Of a stretch of DNA of 64,000 nt, positions 47,618-54,214 are shown piece after piece. Under the pieces are notes generated by a model. It made no database searches. It was not told the DNA's origin and was given only the letters and a program-made list of their open reading frames with translations. The stretch comes from CAVRZY01 sp963725415 (GTDB taxonomy: Bacteria > Acidobacteriota > Terriglobia > Bryobacterales > Bryobacteraceae), in contig CAVRZY010000223.1 of NCBI GenBank assembly GCA_963725415.1, positions 1 to 64,000 of the forward strand, read 5' to 3'. The translations under genes and the position numbers were made by a program. How positions within the stretch are numbered: position 1 is the first letter of the stretch; each line of letters begins with the position of its first letter.

Positions 47618-48055
47618 GTGCGCCGCCGCCGGGTGCTGTTCGTCTGCATCGGGAATTCCTGCCGCAGCCAGATGGCCGAGGCTTTCGCCCGCTCCTATGG
47701 GAGCGATGTGTTGCTGGCTCAGAGCGCCGGCCTGAGCCCGTGCGGGACCATCTTTCCCCCCACCGAGCAGGTGATGCTGGAAAAGAACATCTCTCTGGAG
47801 GGCTGCGTCTCGAAAGGAATCGACCCGGTTGAGCTGGCCAGCTTCGACTTGATCGTAAACTTGAGTGGCTGGCCGTTTCCATATGCGGTTTCGGTTCCGG
47901 TCAGGGAGTGGGCGGTGGAGGACCCGTTCGGGTCAAGCCTGGAGCGCCATCGCCGCATCCGCGACCAGATCGAGGGGCTGGTCGAAGGGCTGATTCTCGA
48001 GCTGCGCTCTCAGCGCGCCCAGGGCGCCCATTTGACAGACCGCCGAGACTCTTAG
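47618..48055 (+). CDS. Low-molecular-weight protein phosphatase/arsenate reductase family protein
   Basis: The N-terminal signature CIGNSCRSQMAEA matches the C-x5-R phosphate-binding loop of LMW phosphatases and thioredoxin-coupled arsenate reductases. The Asp general acid lies in VEDPFG near residue 107. GTG 47618 starts two bases after the pdxT stop, so it is in the pdx transcript. The 145 residues fit. The cysteines needed for ArsC-type relay are not clearly arranged, so protein phosphatase activity is at least as likely. Confidence 0.82.
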   Translation: MRRRRVLFVCIGNSCRSQMAEAFARSYGSDVLLAQSAGLSPCGTIFPPTEQVMLEKNISLEGCVSKGIDPVELASFDLIVNLSGWPFPYAVSVPVREWAVEDPFGSSLERHRRIRDQIEGLVEGLILELRSQRAQGAHLTDRRDS

Positions 48056-48074
48056 AAAATGGTGTGTAGCCGCT

Positions 48075-48161
48075 GCGGATGTGGCGGAATTGGCAGACGC
48101 GCTAGATTCAGGTTCTAGTGGGGGCAACTCCGTGGAGGTTCAAGTCCTCTCATCCGCACCA
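48075..48161 (+). tRNA. tRNA-Leu (anticodon CAG)
   Basis: The 87-base gene folds as a class II tRNA. Acceptor GCGGATG pairs with CATCCGC, followed by encoded CCA after the discriminator A. The anticodon stem CTAGA/TCTAG holds the loop TTCAGGT, whose central bases read CAG. The long variable arm follows, then the T-arm GAGGTTCAAGTCCTC. It decodes CUG. Its 3' 42 bases, together with one base beyond the CCA, recur at 49329-49370. Confidence 0.95.
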
Positions 48162-48276
48162 CACACAGCCAATCAAGGATCGACATTCGTGCATGCACTT
48201 TGGCAGTCGGAGGGACGCCCACTTCAGGGACTCCTGTACCACTCGCCAAGGGCCGGCAACAACTGGGGGGCAGCTA

Positions 48277-48894
48277 TCAACCGGGATAGAATCTAAGCCA
48301 GTAATTCGCGCAAGATACAAAATCTTTATGTGCAAGCCCGTCCGGCGGCAGCTTGAATTGTTCGCAAATCCTTGGTAGATCCTCCTGAAAACGAGCATAG
48401 CGTGTCCCGATCTCCACTCCTCCGGGGATGTTTTGCCCGGACTCAGTGCGCAACCAGTCACGCACTCGGTGGATGGCTTGTTCAGGCATAGCATCGTGGG
48501 AATGTATGTCCTGGCCCGCAATGTCGGATATGAATCTCTGGTAACGATACTGCTCAGCGTCGAGGATGAGGCTGCGCTTCCCTGAGTGCTCCTCGCCTCC
48601 GAACCTCTTGCAGCCCAAGAAAATGCCCAACTCAAGGGGCATGTTAAAGCGGGGTAGACCGGTTCCCGGATCCAGTTGGACGTAGGAGATGTCGTGTATT
48701 CCGTACTGGCATTGGGCAATGATTTCACAGATCTTGTTGACCCGGATCTGAGTGCTATCATCGCGCTCCAAAGCGCAACGTGGGATGAAACCGGCGTCCA
48801 GCACACAGAAGACGATGGCGGTGAAGATGTTCTTGCAGGACGGATCGAAAGGGCAGTTCAGGAAGACAGATGTGCTACCGATTTGAGCCGGCAC
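48277..48894 (-). CDS. Conserved-type 205-residue protein, possible TIR/deoxyribosyltransferase-like fold
   Basis: GTG 48894 lies inside the end of the preceding gene. The N-terminal VFLNCPFDPSCKNIFTAIVF, then GFIPRCALERDDSTQIRVNK and QCQYGIHDISYVQLDPGTGL, suggest an alpha/beta Rossmann-like fold. The next segment is PRFNMPLELGIFLGCKRFGG. The order of a strand ending in N-C-P-F-D, a helix, and an E-L-G-containing helix recalls TIR-like and nucleoside 2-deoxyribosyltransferase-like domains, in which a Glu attacks the nucleotide. This is pattern recognition, not proof. The C-terminal half (YRYQRFISDIAGQDIHSHDA, HRVRDWLRTESG) is strongly patterned. Last gene of the tRNA-Leu element. Confidence 0.6.
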   Translation of the reverse strand: MPAQIGSTSVFLNCPFDPSCKNIFTAIVFCVLDAGFIPRCALERDDSTQIRVNKICEIIAQCQYGIHDISYVQLDPGTGLPRFNMPLELGIFLGCKRFGGEEHSGKRSLILDAEQYRYQRFISDIAGQDIHSHDAMPEQAIHRVRDWLRTESGQNIPGGVEIGTRYARFQEDLPRICEQFKLPPDGLAHKDFVSCANYWLRFYPG

Positions 48895-49123
48895 TTTTCG
48901 CCTTGAGCGCGGGACGCCGCAGCCTCTCTTTGATTACCCTCTTCACGGCCTTTGCCAGTACCTGGCGGCCCATGGTCGGCTCAAAAGGCAAGTCCGCAAT
49001 TTTCGGCAGACTCGGATCCCGCCGCAGATCTTGGTGGGAAATTGCATCCTGCTTCACATTAGGCATGCTGCGGAAACGCCTCTTCAGCCTCTGGGATTCT
49101 GTTTGCCTCTTCATGCGTAGCAC
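48875..49123 (-). CDS. Small basic protein of the tRNA-Leu element
   Basis: An 82-residue, arginine/lysine-rich protein. The start is GTG 49123, or ATG 49114 (MKRQTESQRLKRRFRSM). The middle reads LPKIADLPFEPTMGRQVLAK, and the end is a basic helix (AKAVKRVIKERLRRPALKAK). No known domain is recognised; the composition would suit nucleic-acid binding or an antitoxin-like partner. It overlaps the 205-residue gene by 20 bases and the upstream gene by 65 bases. Confidence 0.55.
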   Translation of the reverse strand: MLRMKRQTESQRLKRRFRSMPNVKQDAISHQDLRRDPSLPKIADLPFEPTMGRQVLAKAVKRVIKERLRRPALKAKSAGSNR

Positions 49124-49316
49124 ACTCGTGCGCTGGATTCAAGATTGGCAGAAACTCGCCCGACTTTACGTTTGGGAAACGCGCTCTCGCGGTCTTGCGG
49201 ATGGATGAGACCAGCGGGCCTTCCTGGGAAACCAGGACAACCACGAAAGCGCCGATCTCGTAAGCTGAGCTATATGCTGGGCTCCAGACAGACCCAGGGA
49301 AGCTGTGTTCGGACAT
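49059..49316 (-). CDS. Hypothetical protein, first gene of the tRNA-Leu element
   Basis: An 85-residue frame starting MSEHSFPGSVWSPAYSSAYE 13 bases inside the right-hand repeat. It has one hydrophobic strand (IGAFVVVLVSQEGPLVSSIR) and an acidic C-terminus (THEEANRIPEAEEAFPQHA). No family is recognised. Because it overlaps the next gene by 65 bases, one alternative is that the two are a single gene split by a frameshift. Existence is moderately supported by position and composition only. Confidence 0.4.
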   Translation of the reverse strand: MSEHSFPGSVWSPAYSSAYEIGAFVVVLVSQEGPLVSSIRKTARARFPNVKSGEFLPILNPAHECATHEEANRIPEAEEAFPQHA

Positions 49317-49328
49317 TCAGGTCCTGGT

Positions 49329-49370
49329 GGGGCAACTCCGTGGAGGTTCAAGTCCTCTCATCCGCACCAC
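49329..49370 (+). repeat. Right attachment-site-like copy of the tRNA-Leu 3' end
   Basis: These 42 bases are identical to 48121-48162, covering the variable arm, T-arm and CCA end of tRNA-Leu. The 5' half of a tRNA is absent, so this copy is not a functional gene. Confidence 0.9.
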
Positions 49371-49458
49371 CGCTCGCCGGGTTCGCCTTGACAGCCTTTG
49401 AGCCCGGATAGTAGACTCACGGGGATGCAATCAAGCAGTTTCATTGGAGGCAAGCAAG

Positions 49459-49578
49459 ATGATTAGGACTCTTAGATTTGTTGGCCTTGCTGTTCTGGCC
49501 GTGACCCTTCTGGGGTGTGCCGCTAAGAAGATGGCGTTCGCGCCCTCGCCGGCGGTGTCCACGACGGCGGTTCGTTAA
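49459..49578 (+). CDS. Very small lipoprotein (39 residues)
   Basis: ATG 49459 follows TTGGAGG at good spacing. The translation MIRTLRFVGLAVLAVTLLGC AAKK... has a signal sequence and the lipobox LLGC; the mature part would be only about 20 residues and ends STTAVR before TAA. Either it is a genuine mini-lipoprotein of the entericidin or lysis-protein size class, or a longer lipoprotein gene broken by an indel, since an alternative frame stays open beyond the stop. It lies just outside the right repeat of the tRNA-Leu element. Confidence 0.55.
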   Translation: MIRTLRFVGLAVLAVTLLGCAAKKMAFAPSPAVSTTAVR

Positions 49579-49804
49579 GGCTGACCTCGCACCTGGAACC
49601 GAGCGAGCCTGCGGGGACCAGCCTTCCTGGCGGTATCAGCAGCGCAGGCTTCACCTTCTTCCCTGGACCCTCAAGGTCGAGAGCGAAGGTTTAGTGCGCC
49701 CAAACGCAGACGGTGCCCGGTCGAGGCTGTTTTGCCACAGTTGCAGGGAAGTCGCGCTGTTGCCCCCCTTGCGGTTTGCCCCGGAATGCGCTTCCATTGT
49801 CCTC

Positions 49805-50998
49805 ATGAGTCCATCTACTGTTTCCCGCCGCGCTTTTGTGGGCGCTGCGGTCTCCTCCTCCCTGGTCCGGGCGCAGTCCGCCAATGACCGCATCTCGATC
49901 GCCATCATCGGAGCGGGCGGGCGCGGCCAGTCTCACGTTCGGGATCTCCAGAAGTTGTCCGACCGTGTGAGCATTACGGCCATCTGCGACGTCTACCGTC
50001 CCAATCGCGAGCGGGCCGTCGAGATGGCGGCGAAAACCTGGGGGACGGCCCCGCGCCAGACCGCCGACTATCGGGAAGTGCTGGCCTGGCGCGATGTGGA
50101 CGCCGTCATCATCTCGACCCCCGATTTCAGCCACAGCCGCATCCTCCAGCACGCTGTCGAAGCGGGCAAGGATGTTTACTGCGAGAAGCCCATGGGGACG
50201 GTGTTCGCGGACGCCAAGGCCGCCTACCTGGCCGTCAAGAAGAGCCGCCAGGTGGTGCAGATCGGCACCCAGCGGCGCAGCGAGGGCGCCTACGTAGCCG
50301 CCGCCAGACTGGTTCGTTCCGGCATCCTGGGGCAGGTCACGCGCATCGACGTTTCGGTGAATTTCCAGGAGCCGCGCTGGCGGCGCGACTATTCCAAGGT
50401 CCAGGAGGCGGATGTGGCCTGGAGACCGTTCCTCATGTATCATCCCGACCGGCCGTTCGACGCCCGGCGCCTGCGCGAGTGGCAACTGTTCTCCGATTAC
50501 ACCAACGACATCGCCGGGCTATGGATGTCGCACTTCAGCGACGTGGTGCACTGGTTCATGGAGGAGCTCTACCCGACCGGCGCGGTGGCCAACGGAGGCG
50601 TGTTTTTCTGGAAAGACGGGCGCGAGACCTGCGACGTATTCCACGCCCTGCTGGACTATCCGAAGGGCTTCCTGTTCAGCTTCGCCATGAGCCTCACCAA
50701 TGCGGCCGGCAGCCGCAACCTGTGGCTGGGGACGCGTGGGACCCTGGACATGGATGCCCTGACAATCTCCGGGGCCGGTAGCAAGATGCCGGACCGCATC
50801 GAGAAAGAGACCCGCATCCAGCCCGAGCAAGTCAGCTCGCACATGGAAAACTTCCTGGAGTGCGTGCGCAGCCGCGGAACGCCGCGGGCCGACATCCAGG
50901 CCGGCTTCTCGCACGCCGTGGCCGGGGTGATGGCTTCCGAAGCCCTGCGAACCGGGCGCCGGATCCGCTTCGACCCCGAGCGGCTGGAGCTGATCTGA
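49805..50998 (+). CDS. Exported Gfo/Idh/MocA family oxidoreductase
   Basis: An NAD(P)-dependent sugar or cyclitol dehydrogenase family member. The leader MSPSTVSRRAFVGAAVSSSL has a twin arginine, and export of the folded cofactor-bound enzyme is typical for this family. The nucleotide-binding fold is IAIIGAGGRGQSHVRDLQKL. The substrate loop CEKPMG (AGKDVYCEKPMGTVFADAKA) carries the conserved Lys, and a later HFSDVVHWFMEELYP segment the catalytic His region. ATG 49805 was chosen because it opens the Tat leader. It is followed after 24 bases by a GH9 gene, suggesting a joint role in polysaccharide use. Confidence 0.88.
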   Translation: MSPSTVSRRAFVGAAVSSSLVRAQSANDRISIAIIGAGGRGQSHVRDLQKLSDRVSITAICDVYRPNRERAVEMAAKTWGTAPRQTADYREVLAWRDVDAVIISTPDFSHSRILQHAVEAGKDVYCEKPMGTVFADAKAAYLAVKKSRQVVQIGTQRRSEGAYVAAARLVRSGILGQVTRIDVSVNFQEPRWRRDYSKVQEADVAWRPFLMYHPDRPFDARRLREWQLFSDYTNDIAGLWMSHFSDVVHWFMEELYPTGAVANGGVFFWKDGRETCDVFHALLDYPKGFLFSFAMSLTNAAGSRNLWLGTRGTLDMDALTISGAGSKMPDRIEKETRIQPEQVSSHMENFLECVRSRGTPRADIQAGFSHAVAGVMASEALRTGRRIRFDPERLELI

Positions 50999-51022
50999 AG
51001 CCCTCCGCCGGGAGCCTCCCTT

Positions 51023-52786
51023 ATGAACCGTAGAGCCTTTCTCGGCACCCTGGGCCTTGCGGCGCCCGCCGTAGCCACCTCCCAGCAGGGTCCGCCGCGC
51101 GAGGAGCGCGTCGAGAGCCTCACCGCCGGTCCCACACCCACCATCGCTCTGAATCATCTCGGCTTTCTGCCGAAAGCGCGCAAGATTCTGATTGTGCGGG
51201 CCTCGGGCGACGGGGCGCCCACAGAATTCGTGATGCGGGACATCGGCTCCCCGCCCAAACCGTTTCGGCTGGCCCTGCCTCTGAAGAAAGCCGCCAGCGA
51301 TTTCGGAGACTGTCTGGTGGGCGACTTCAGCGAACTGGAGCGCGAGGCCATGTACCAGGTCACGGTGGGCCAGGAGCGCTCGGTGCCGTTCTTCATCCGG
51401 CCGGACCTGTGGCGCCGCACCTTGCCGAAGGCGGTCAGTTACATTCACGCCCAGCGCTGCGGGACCGAGGTCCCCAACGTTCACCCGGTCTGCCACCTGG
51501 ATGATGCGCGCCGGCGTGACACCGGCGAGCACGTGGACGTCACAGGTGGATGGCACGACGCCGGGGATTTGCGCAAATGGATGAGCGCTACCATGATGAA
51601 CGGCTTCGCGCTGCTCCACTTGGCGCGCAACCTGGGCGAAGGCTGGGACTTGGCCGGATCGGGCCTGGGGCCGCTGCTGGACGAGATGCGCTGGGGAAAC
51701 CGCTATTTCCTCAATATGCAGGACACCGACGGGCGCGTGTGGGCCGACACGGCCGGCGGGGTCAACGGAGACAACAGCGACAATCACTGGACCGACAACA
51801 AGATCGGCAGCGCGGACGATCGCTACATCAATCCCAGCAAGAACGGCCGGATCCAAGCCATGTTTGTGGCGCTCCAGGCCACGGTGGCGGATGCGTTCCG
51901 CGAAGTGGACTCCGACTATGCCAGGAAGTGCCTTTCGGCCGCCCTGCGCTGCTGGGAAGCCGCGCAGCGTGGCGCCTCTGCGGGCGACGTGGCCTGGTGG
52001 GCGCGGGCCGCGCGGGAACTCCATCGCGCCACCGGCGAGGAGGCTTGGGCGGCGCAGGCTGCGGCGCTGGGCCGGCAGTTGCTGGCGCTCCAGAACACTG
52101 AGTACGTCGGTTCGCAGAAGGTGGTGCGCGGCTTCTGGCGTGCGAGCCCGTCGGACGGGTCGCCGTACACGGATGCGGTCCACTCCGCGCTGCCGCCGCT
52201 GGTGCTGCTGGAACTGGCGGCCGCTTATCCCGAGCACGCCGAGGCGCGCCGCTGGCGCGACGCCGTGCGCCGTCATCTGGCCGAGTACGTGCTGCCCATA
52301 AGCGCGCGCTCGGCTTACCGCATCGTGCCGTTCGGAGTGTTCGTTGGCTCGCCCACCTCGGAGCACTACCGTCCGCTGTCCGGCGAGCTGACCTACCGCT
52401 ACTTCATGGCCGTGCGCAAGCAGTTCTGGTGGCTGGGGATGACTTCGCACCTGGAGTGTTACGCGCTGCTGCTGGCGCAGGCCGCCAGCGCCTTCGGTGA
52501 AAGCCGCTACCGCGATCTGGCCTATCGGCAACTGGAATGGGTGATGGGGGCAAACCCCTTCGGCGCCTGCTTGATGACCGGCGAAGGCATGCGCAATCCC
52601 TACCCGCATTCCCGCTTTGTGGGACTGATTCCAGGTGGCATCATGAACGGCATCGCCGGCAACACCCGCGACGAGCCGGTGCTGGATATGGAGTACGGCT
52701 TCGACTGGCGCACCACGGAGTACTGGAGCCCGCACAACGCCTACTACCTGTGGGCAGTCTCCGCACTGGAAGCCGCTGACGGCTAA
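51023..52786 (+). CDS. Glycoside hydrolase family 9 (cellulase-type) protein
   Basis: An exported enzyme of 587 residues with leader MNRRAFLGTLGLAAPAVA. An Ig-like cellulase N-terminal domain (TIALNHLGFLPKARKILIVR) precedes the (alpha/alpha)6 barrel. The GH9 nucleophile/base motif is VTGGWHDAGDLRKW. The C-terminal segment EWVMGANPFGACLMTGEGMR, then TTEYWSPHNAYYLWAV, carries the general-acid Glu region. Likely hydrolyses beta-1,4-glucans or related chains in the periplasm or outside. Start ATG 51023 is preceded by GGGAG. Confidence 0.88.
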   Translation: MNRRAFLGTLGLAAPAVATSQQGPPREERVESLTAGPTPTIALNHLGFLPKARKILIVRASGDGAPTEFVMRDIGSPPKPFRLALPLKKAASDFGDCLVGDFSELEREAMYQVTVGQERSVPFFIRPDLWRRTLPKAVSYIHAQRCGTEVPNVHPVCHLDDARRRDTGEHVDVTGGWHDAGDLRKWMSATMMNGFALLHLARNLGEGWDLAGSGLGPLLDEMRWGNRYFLNMQDTDGRVWADTAGGVNGDNSDNHWTDNKIGSADDRYINPSKNGRIQAMFVALQATVADAFREVDSDYARKCLSAALRCWEAAQRGASAGDVAWWARAARELHRATGEEAWAAQAAALGRQLLALQNTEYVGSQKVVRGFWRASPSDGSPYTDAVHSALPPLVLLELAAAYPEHAEARRWRDAVRRHLAEYVLPISARSAYRIVPFGVFVGSPTSEHYRPLSGELTYRYFMAVRKQFWWLGMTSHLECYALLLAQAASAFGESRYRDLAYRQLEWVMGANPFGACLMTGEGMRNPYPHSRFVGLIPGGIMNGIAGNTRDEPVLDMEYGFDWRTTEYWSPHNAYYLWAVSALEAADG

Positions 52787-52822
52787 TCGCTGCCGGCTCT
52801 TTCTGCTACACTCAATTCTCAG

Positions 52823-53239
52823 ATGCCCAAGCAGAAGAAACCCAAGGAACCGATGCCGCCGTTGAGGTTGTGGGGCCCTGCGGTCTCGGTGGCCTGGCTG
52901 ATCCCGGGCGGGGGCCATTGTCTGCTCAAGCGCTACGGGCGAGCGGCGCTGGTGCTGTTTGCCGTGACGGGCATGTTCCTGTTCGGGCTGATGATGCGGG
53001 GCGCGCTGTTCAAGCCGCAAACCGGAGATCTGTTGACCACCTTGATCTATTGCGGCGGGTTTGTGGGTAATCTGGCCAACGGACTGCTGTACTTTCTGAC
53101 AGTCTGGCTGGGCTATGCGCAACCCGATGTCCCGGGCATGGTGCACGATTACGGAACGAAATTCCTGGTGGCCGCCGGGCTTTTGAACGTGCTGGCCATG
53201 GTGGACGCCTACGAGATCGCGGTAGGGAAGAAGAACTGA
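52823..53239 (+). CDS. Small multi-pass membrane protein, DUF6677-like
   Basis: A 138-residue protein with a basic N-terminus (MPKQKKPKEPMPPLRLW) and three to four hydrophobic segments: VSVAWLIPGGGHCLLKR, AALVLFAVTGMFLFGLMM, NGLLYFLTVWLGY and LVAAGLLNVLAMVDAYE. The last contains the N-x2-A-M-x-D-A-Y pattern found in small acidobacterial membrane proteins. Function unknown. Its TGA overlaps the next ATG (TGATG), so translation is coupled. Confidence 0.7.
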   Translation: MPKQKKPKEPMPPLRLWGPAVSVAWLIPGGGHCLLKRYGRAALVLFAVTGMFLFGLMMRGALFKPQTGDLLTTLIYCGGFVGNLANGLLYFLTVWLGYAQPDVPGMVHDYGTKFLVAAGLLNVLAMVDAYEIAVGKKN

Positions 53240-53424
53240 TGCCCAAGGTAAACCTCACCCATTTCGAGGCCGCCTTCCTGTTTTCGCTGTTCACCTCGAT
53301 TGTGCTGGGCGTGGTCACCAAGCGCACCGATCGCGAGCGCGTGATCTACGGGCTGTATTGCTTCGGCTCCTTCCTGCTGGCACTGTTTGTGCTGGGCTGG
53401 CTGATGTACCTGGGCCACGGGTAG
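53239..53424 (+). CDS. 61-residue membrane protein
   Basis: Two hydrophobic helices (FEAAFLFSLFTSIVLGVV and GLYCFGSFLLALFVLGWLMY) are joined by a charged loop (TKRTDRERV). Start ATG overlaps the previous stop. No family is recognised; the tight coupling suggests it works together with the membrane protein before it. Confidence 0.7.
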   Translation: MPKVNLTHFEAAFLFSLFTSIVLGVVTKRTDRERVIYGLYCFGSFLLALFVLGWLMYLGHG

Positions 53425-53438
53425 CCGGGCGGCGGCTT

Positions 53439-53819
53439 TCACCGACTGGATAGAAACTTGTCGGCGAAACCCAGAAACTGCTCGGCCCGCGCCATCTGTT
53501 CCAAGGCCTCCTCCCGGGTAACCTGATAGGCCTCGTCGTAGTCTCCGCGCAAACGAAGATCTTGTCCCTTTTGCAGATAGCGATGAAAGTCCGCAGGCAC
53601 CGTTCCTGGTTTGACGAAGCGCTGGCCGAAAGCGGCGATAACCGCCGAATGGGAGGAGAATGCCAATCCCTCCAAATCGAGGATAGCCTCGGCGATATAG
53701 AACATCGCATAGTACGCTCGCGAGACGCTGTCCTCGAACGAATCGGATTCGAAGTCTCTTCTAGCCGTGGAGAGCTTCCGTCTGCTCTTTCTGAGGAGGT
53801 TCCGCTGCCGGTCTGTCAC
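53439..53819 (-). CDS. HEPN domain protein
   Basis: A 126-residue all-helical protein with a HEPN core (RRDFESDSFEDSVSRAYYAM, then FYIAEAILDLEGLAFSSHSA) and the C-terminal helix EALEQMARAEQFLGFADKF. HEPN proteins paired with a minimal nucleotidyltransferase form toxin-antitoxin systems in which the HEPN partner is an RNase, or is inactivated by AMPylation. The R-x4-H RNase motif is not clear here. GTG 53819 overlaps the end of the nucleotidyltransferase gene. Confidence 0.8.
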   Translation of the reverse strand: MTDRQRNLLRKSRRKLSTARRDFESDSFEDSVSRAYYAMFYIAEAILDLEGLAFSSHSAVIAAFGQRFVKPGTVPADFHRYLQKGQDLRLRGDYDEAYQVTREEALEQMARAEQFLGFADKFLSSR

Positions 53820-54158
53820 ACCGCAATTCCTTCTTGTTCGACATTGCGAAGAAGCGGGATATCCGGATTGAGGTACCGCTGTTCGCTGACGAAGAAGCAA
53901 CTGATGGCCACATCGAACTGAAGCGCCACTTCCGCTACGATGAACTCAGTCCGCGTGCTTTCCTCGTAAGGGCTGCACCTCGCCCTTGAGCACAAGCAGC
54001 ACGTCGATGTCGGAGTCCTGGCGCGCTTCCCCTCGGGCGTGCGAACCGTATAGGATCATTCGCAGCAGGCGGTCGCAATAGAGACCCTCCATCCGGCGCC
54101 GCAGTTCCTCGAGGATGATGTTCAGGCGATCTCTTTGCATTGGCAGCTCTGCATCCAC
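53816..54158 (-). CDS. Minimal nucleotidyltransferase (MNT), frameshifted near 53970
   Basis: The polymerase-beta-type motif GSHARGEARQDSDIDVLLVL supplies the GS and the two metal-binding Asp residues. After KGEVQP one base shifts the frame. It continues as YEESTRTEFIVAEVALQFDV ... RYLNPDIPLLRNVEQEGIAV and stops exactly where the HEPN gene starts (GTGA overlap). The start is either GTG 54158 or ATG 54140 (MQRDRLNIILEELRRR). In HEPN/MNT pairs, the MNT antitoxin AMPylates its partner; with the frame broken the antitoxin would be truncated, so sequence error is likely. Confidence 0.8.
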
Positions 54159-54214
54159 CAGGCACTTTCGAGTGTAGTCTCAATTGCAGCCGGATGACAA
54201 ACTGGTGCCGAGGC

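Larger units (their letters stand above)
48121..49370. mobile_element. 1.2-kb integrase-less element inserted at tRNA-Leu
   Basis: A 42-bp direct repeat bounds the segment: left copy 48121-48162 inside and just after tRNA-Leu, right copy 49329-49370. The two copies are identical. Between them, base composition is visibly AT-richer than the flanks, and three overlapping minus-strand genes form one short operon. No integrase, transposase or recombinase is encoded, so mobility would depend on helper functions in trans or has been lost. This is the classic signature of site-specific integration at a tRNA 3' end. Confidence 0.8.

Noticed and set aside
48081..48296. Open frame MAELADALDSGSSGGNSVEV over tRNA-Leu
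   Set aside because: It is the translation of the tRNA gene itself, a well-known spurious protein.
50519..53146. 875-codon minus-strand frame opposite the GH9 and Gfo/Idh/MocA genes
   Set aside because: A shadow of GC-rich codons on the opposite strand; histidine/arginine/glutamine-rich with no domain, while the plus-strand genes are clear.
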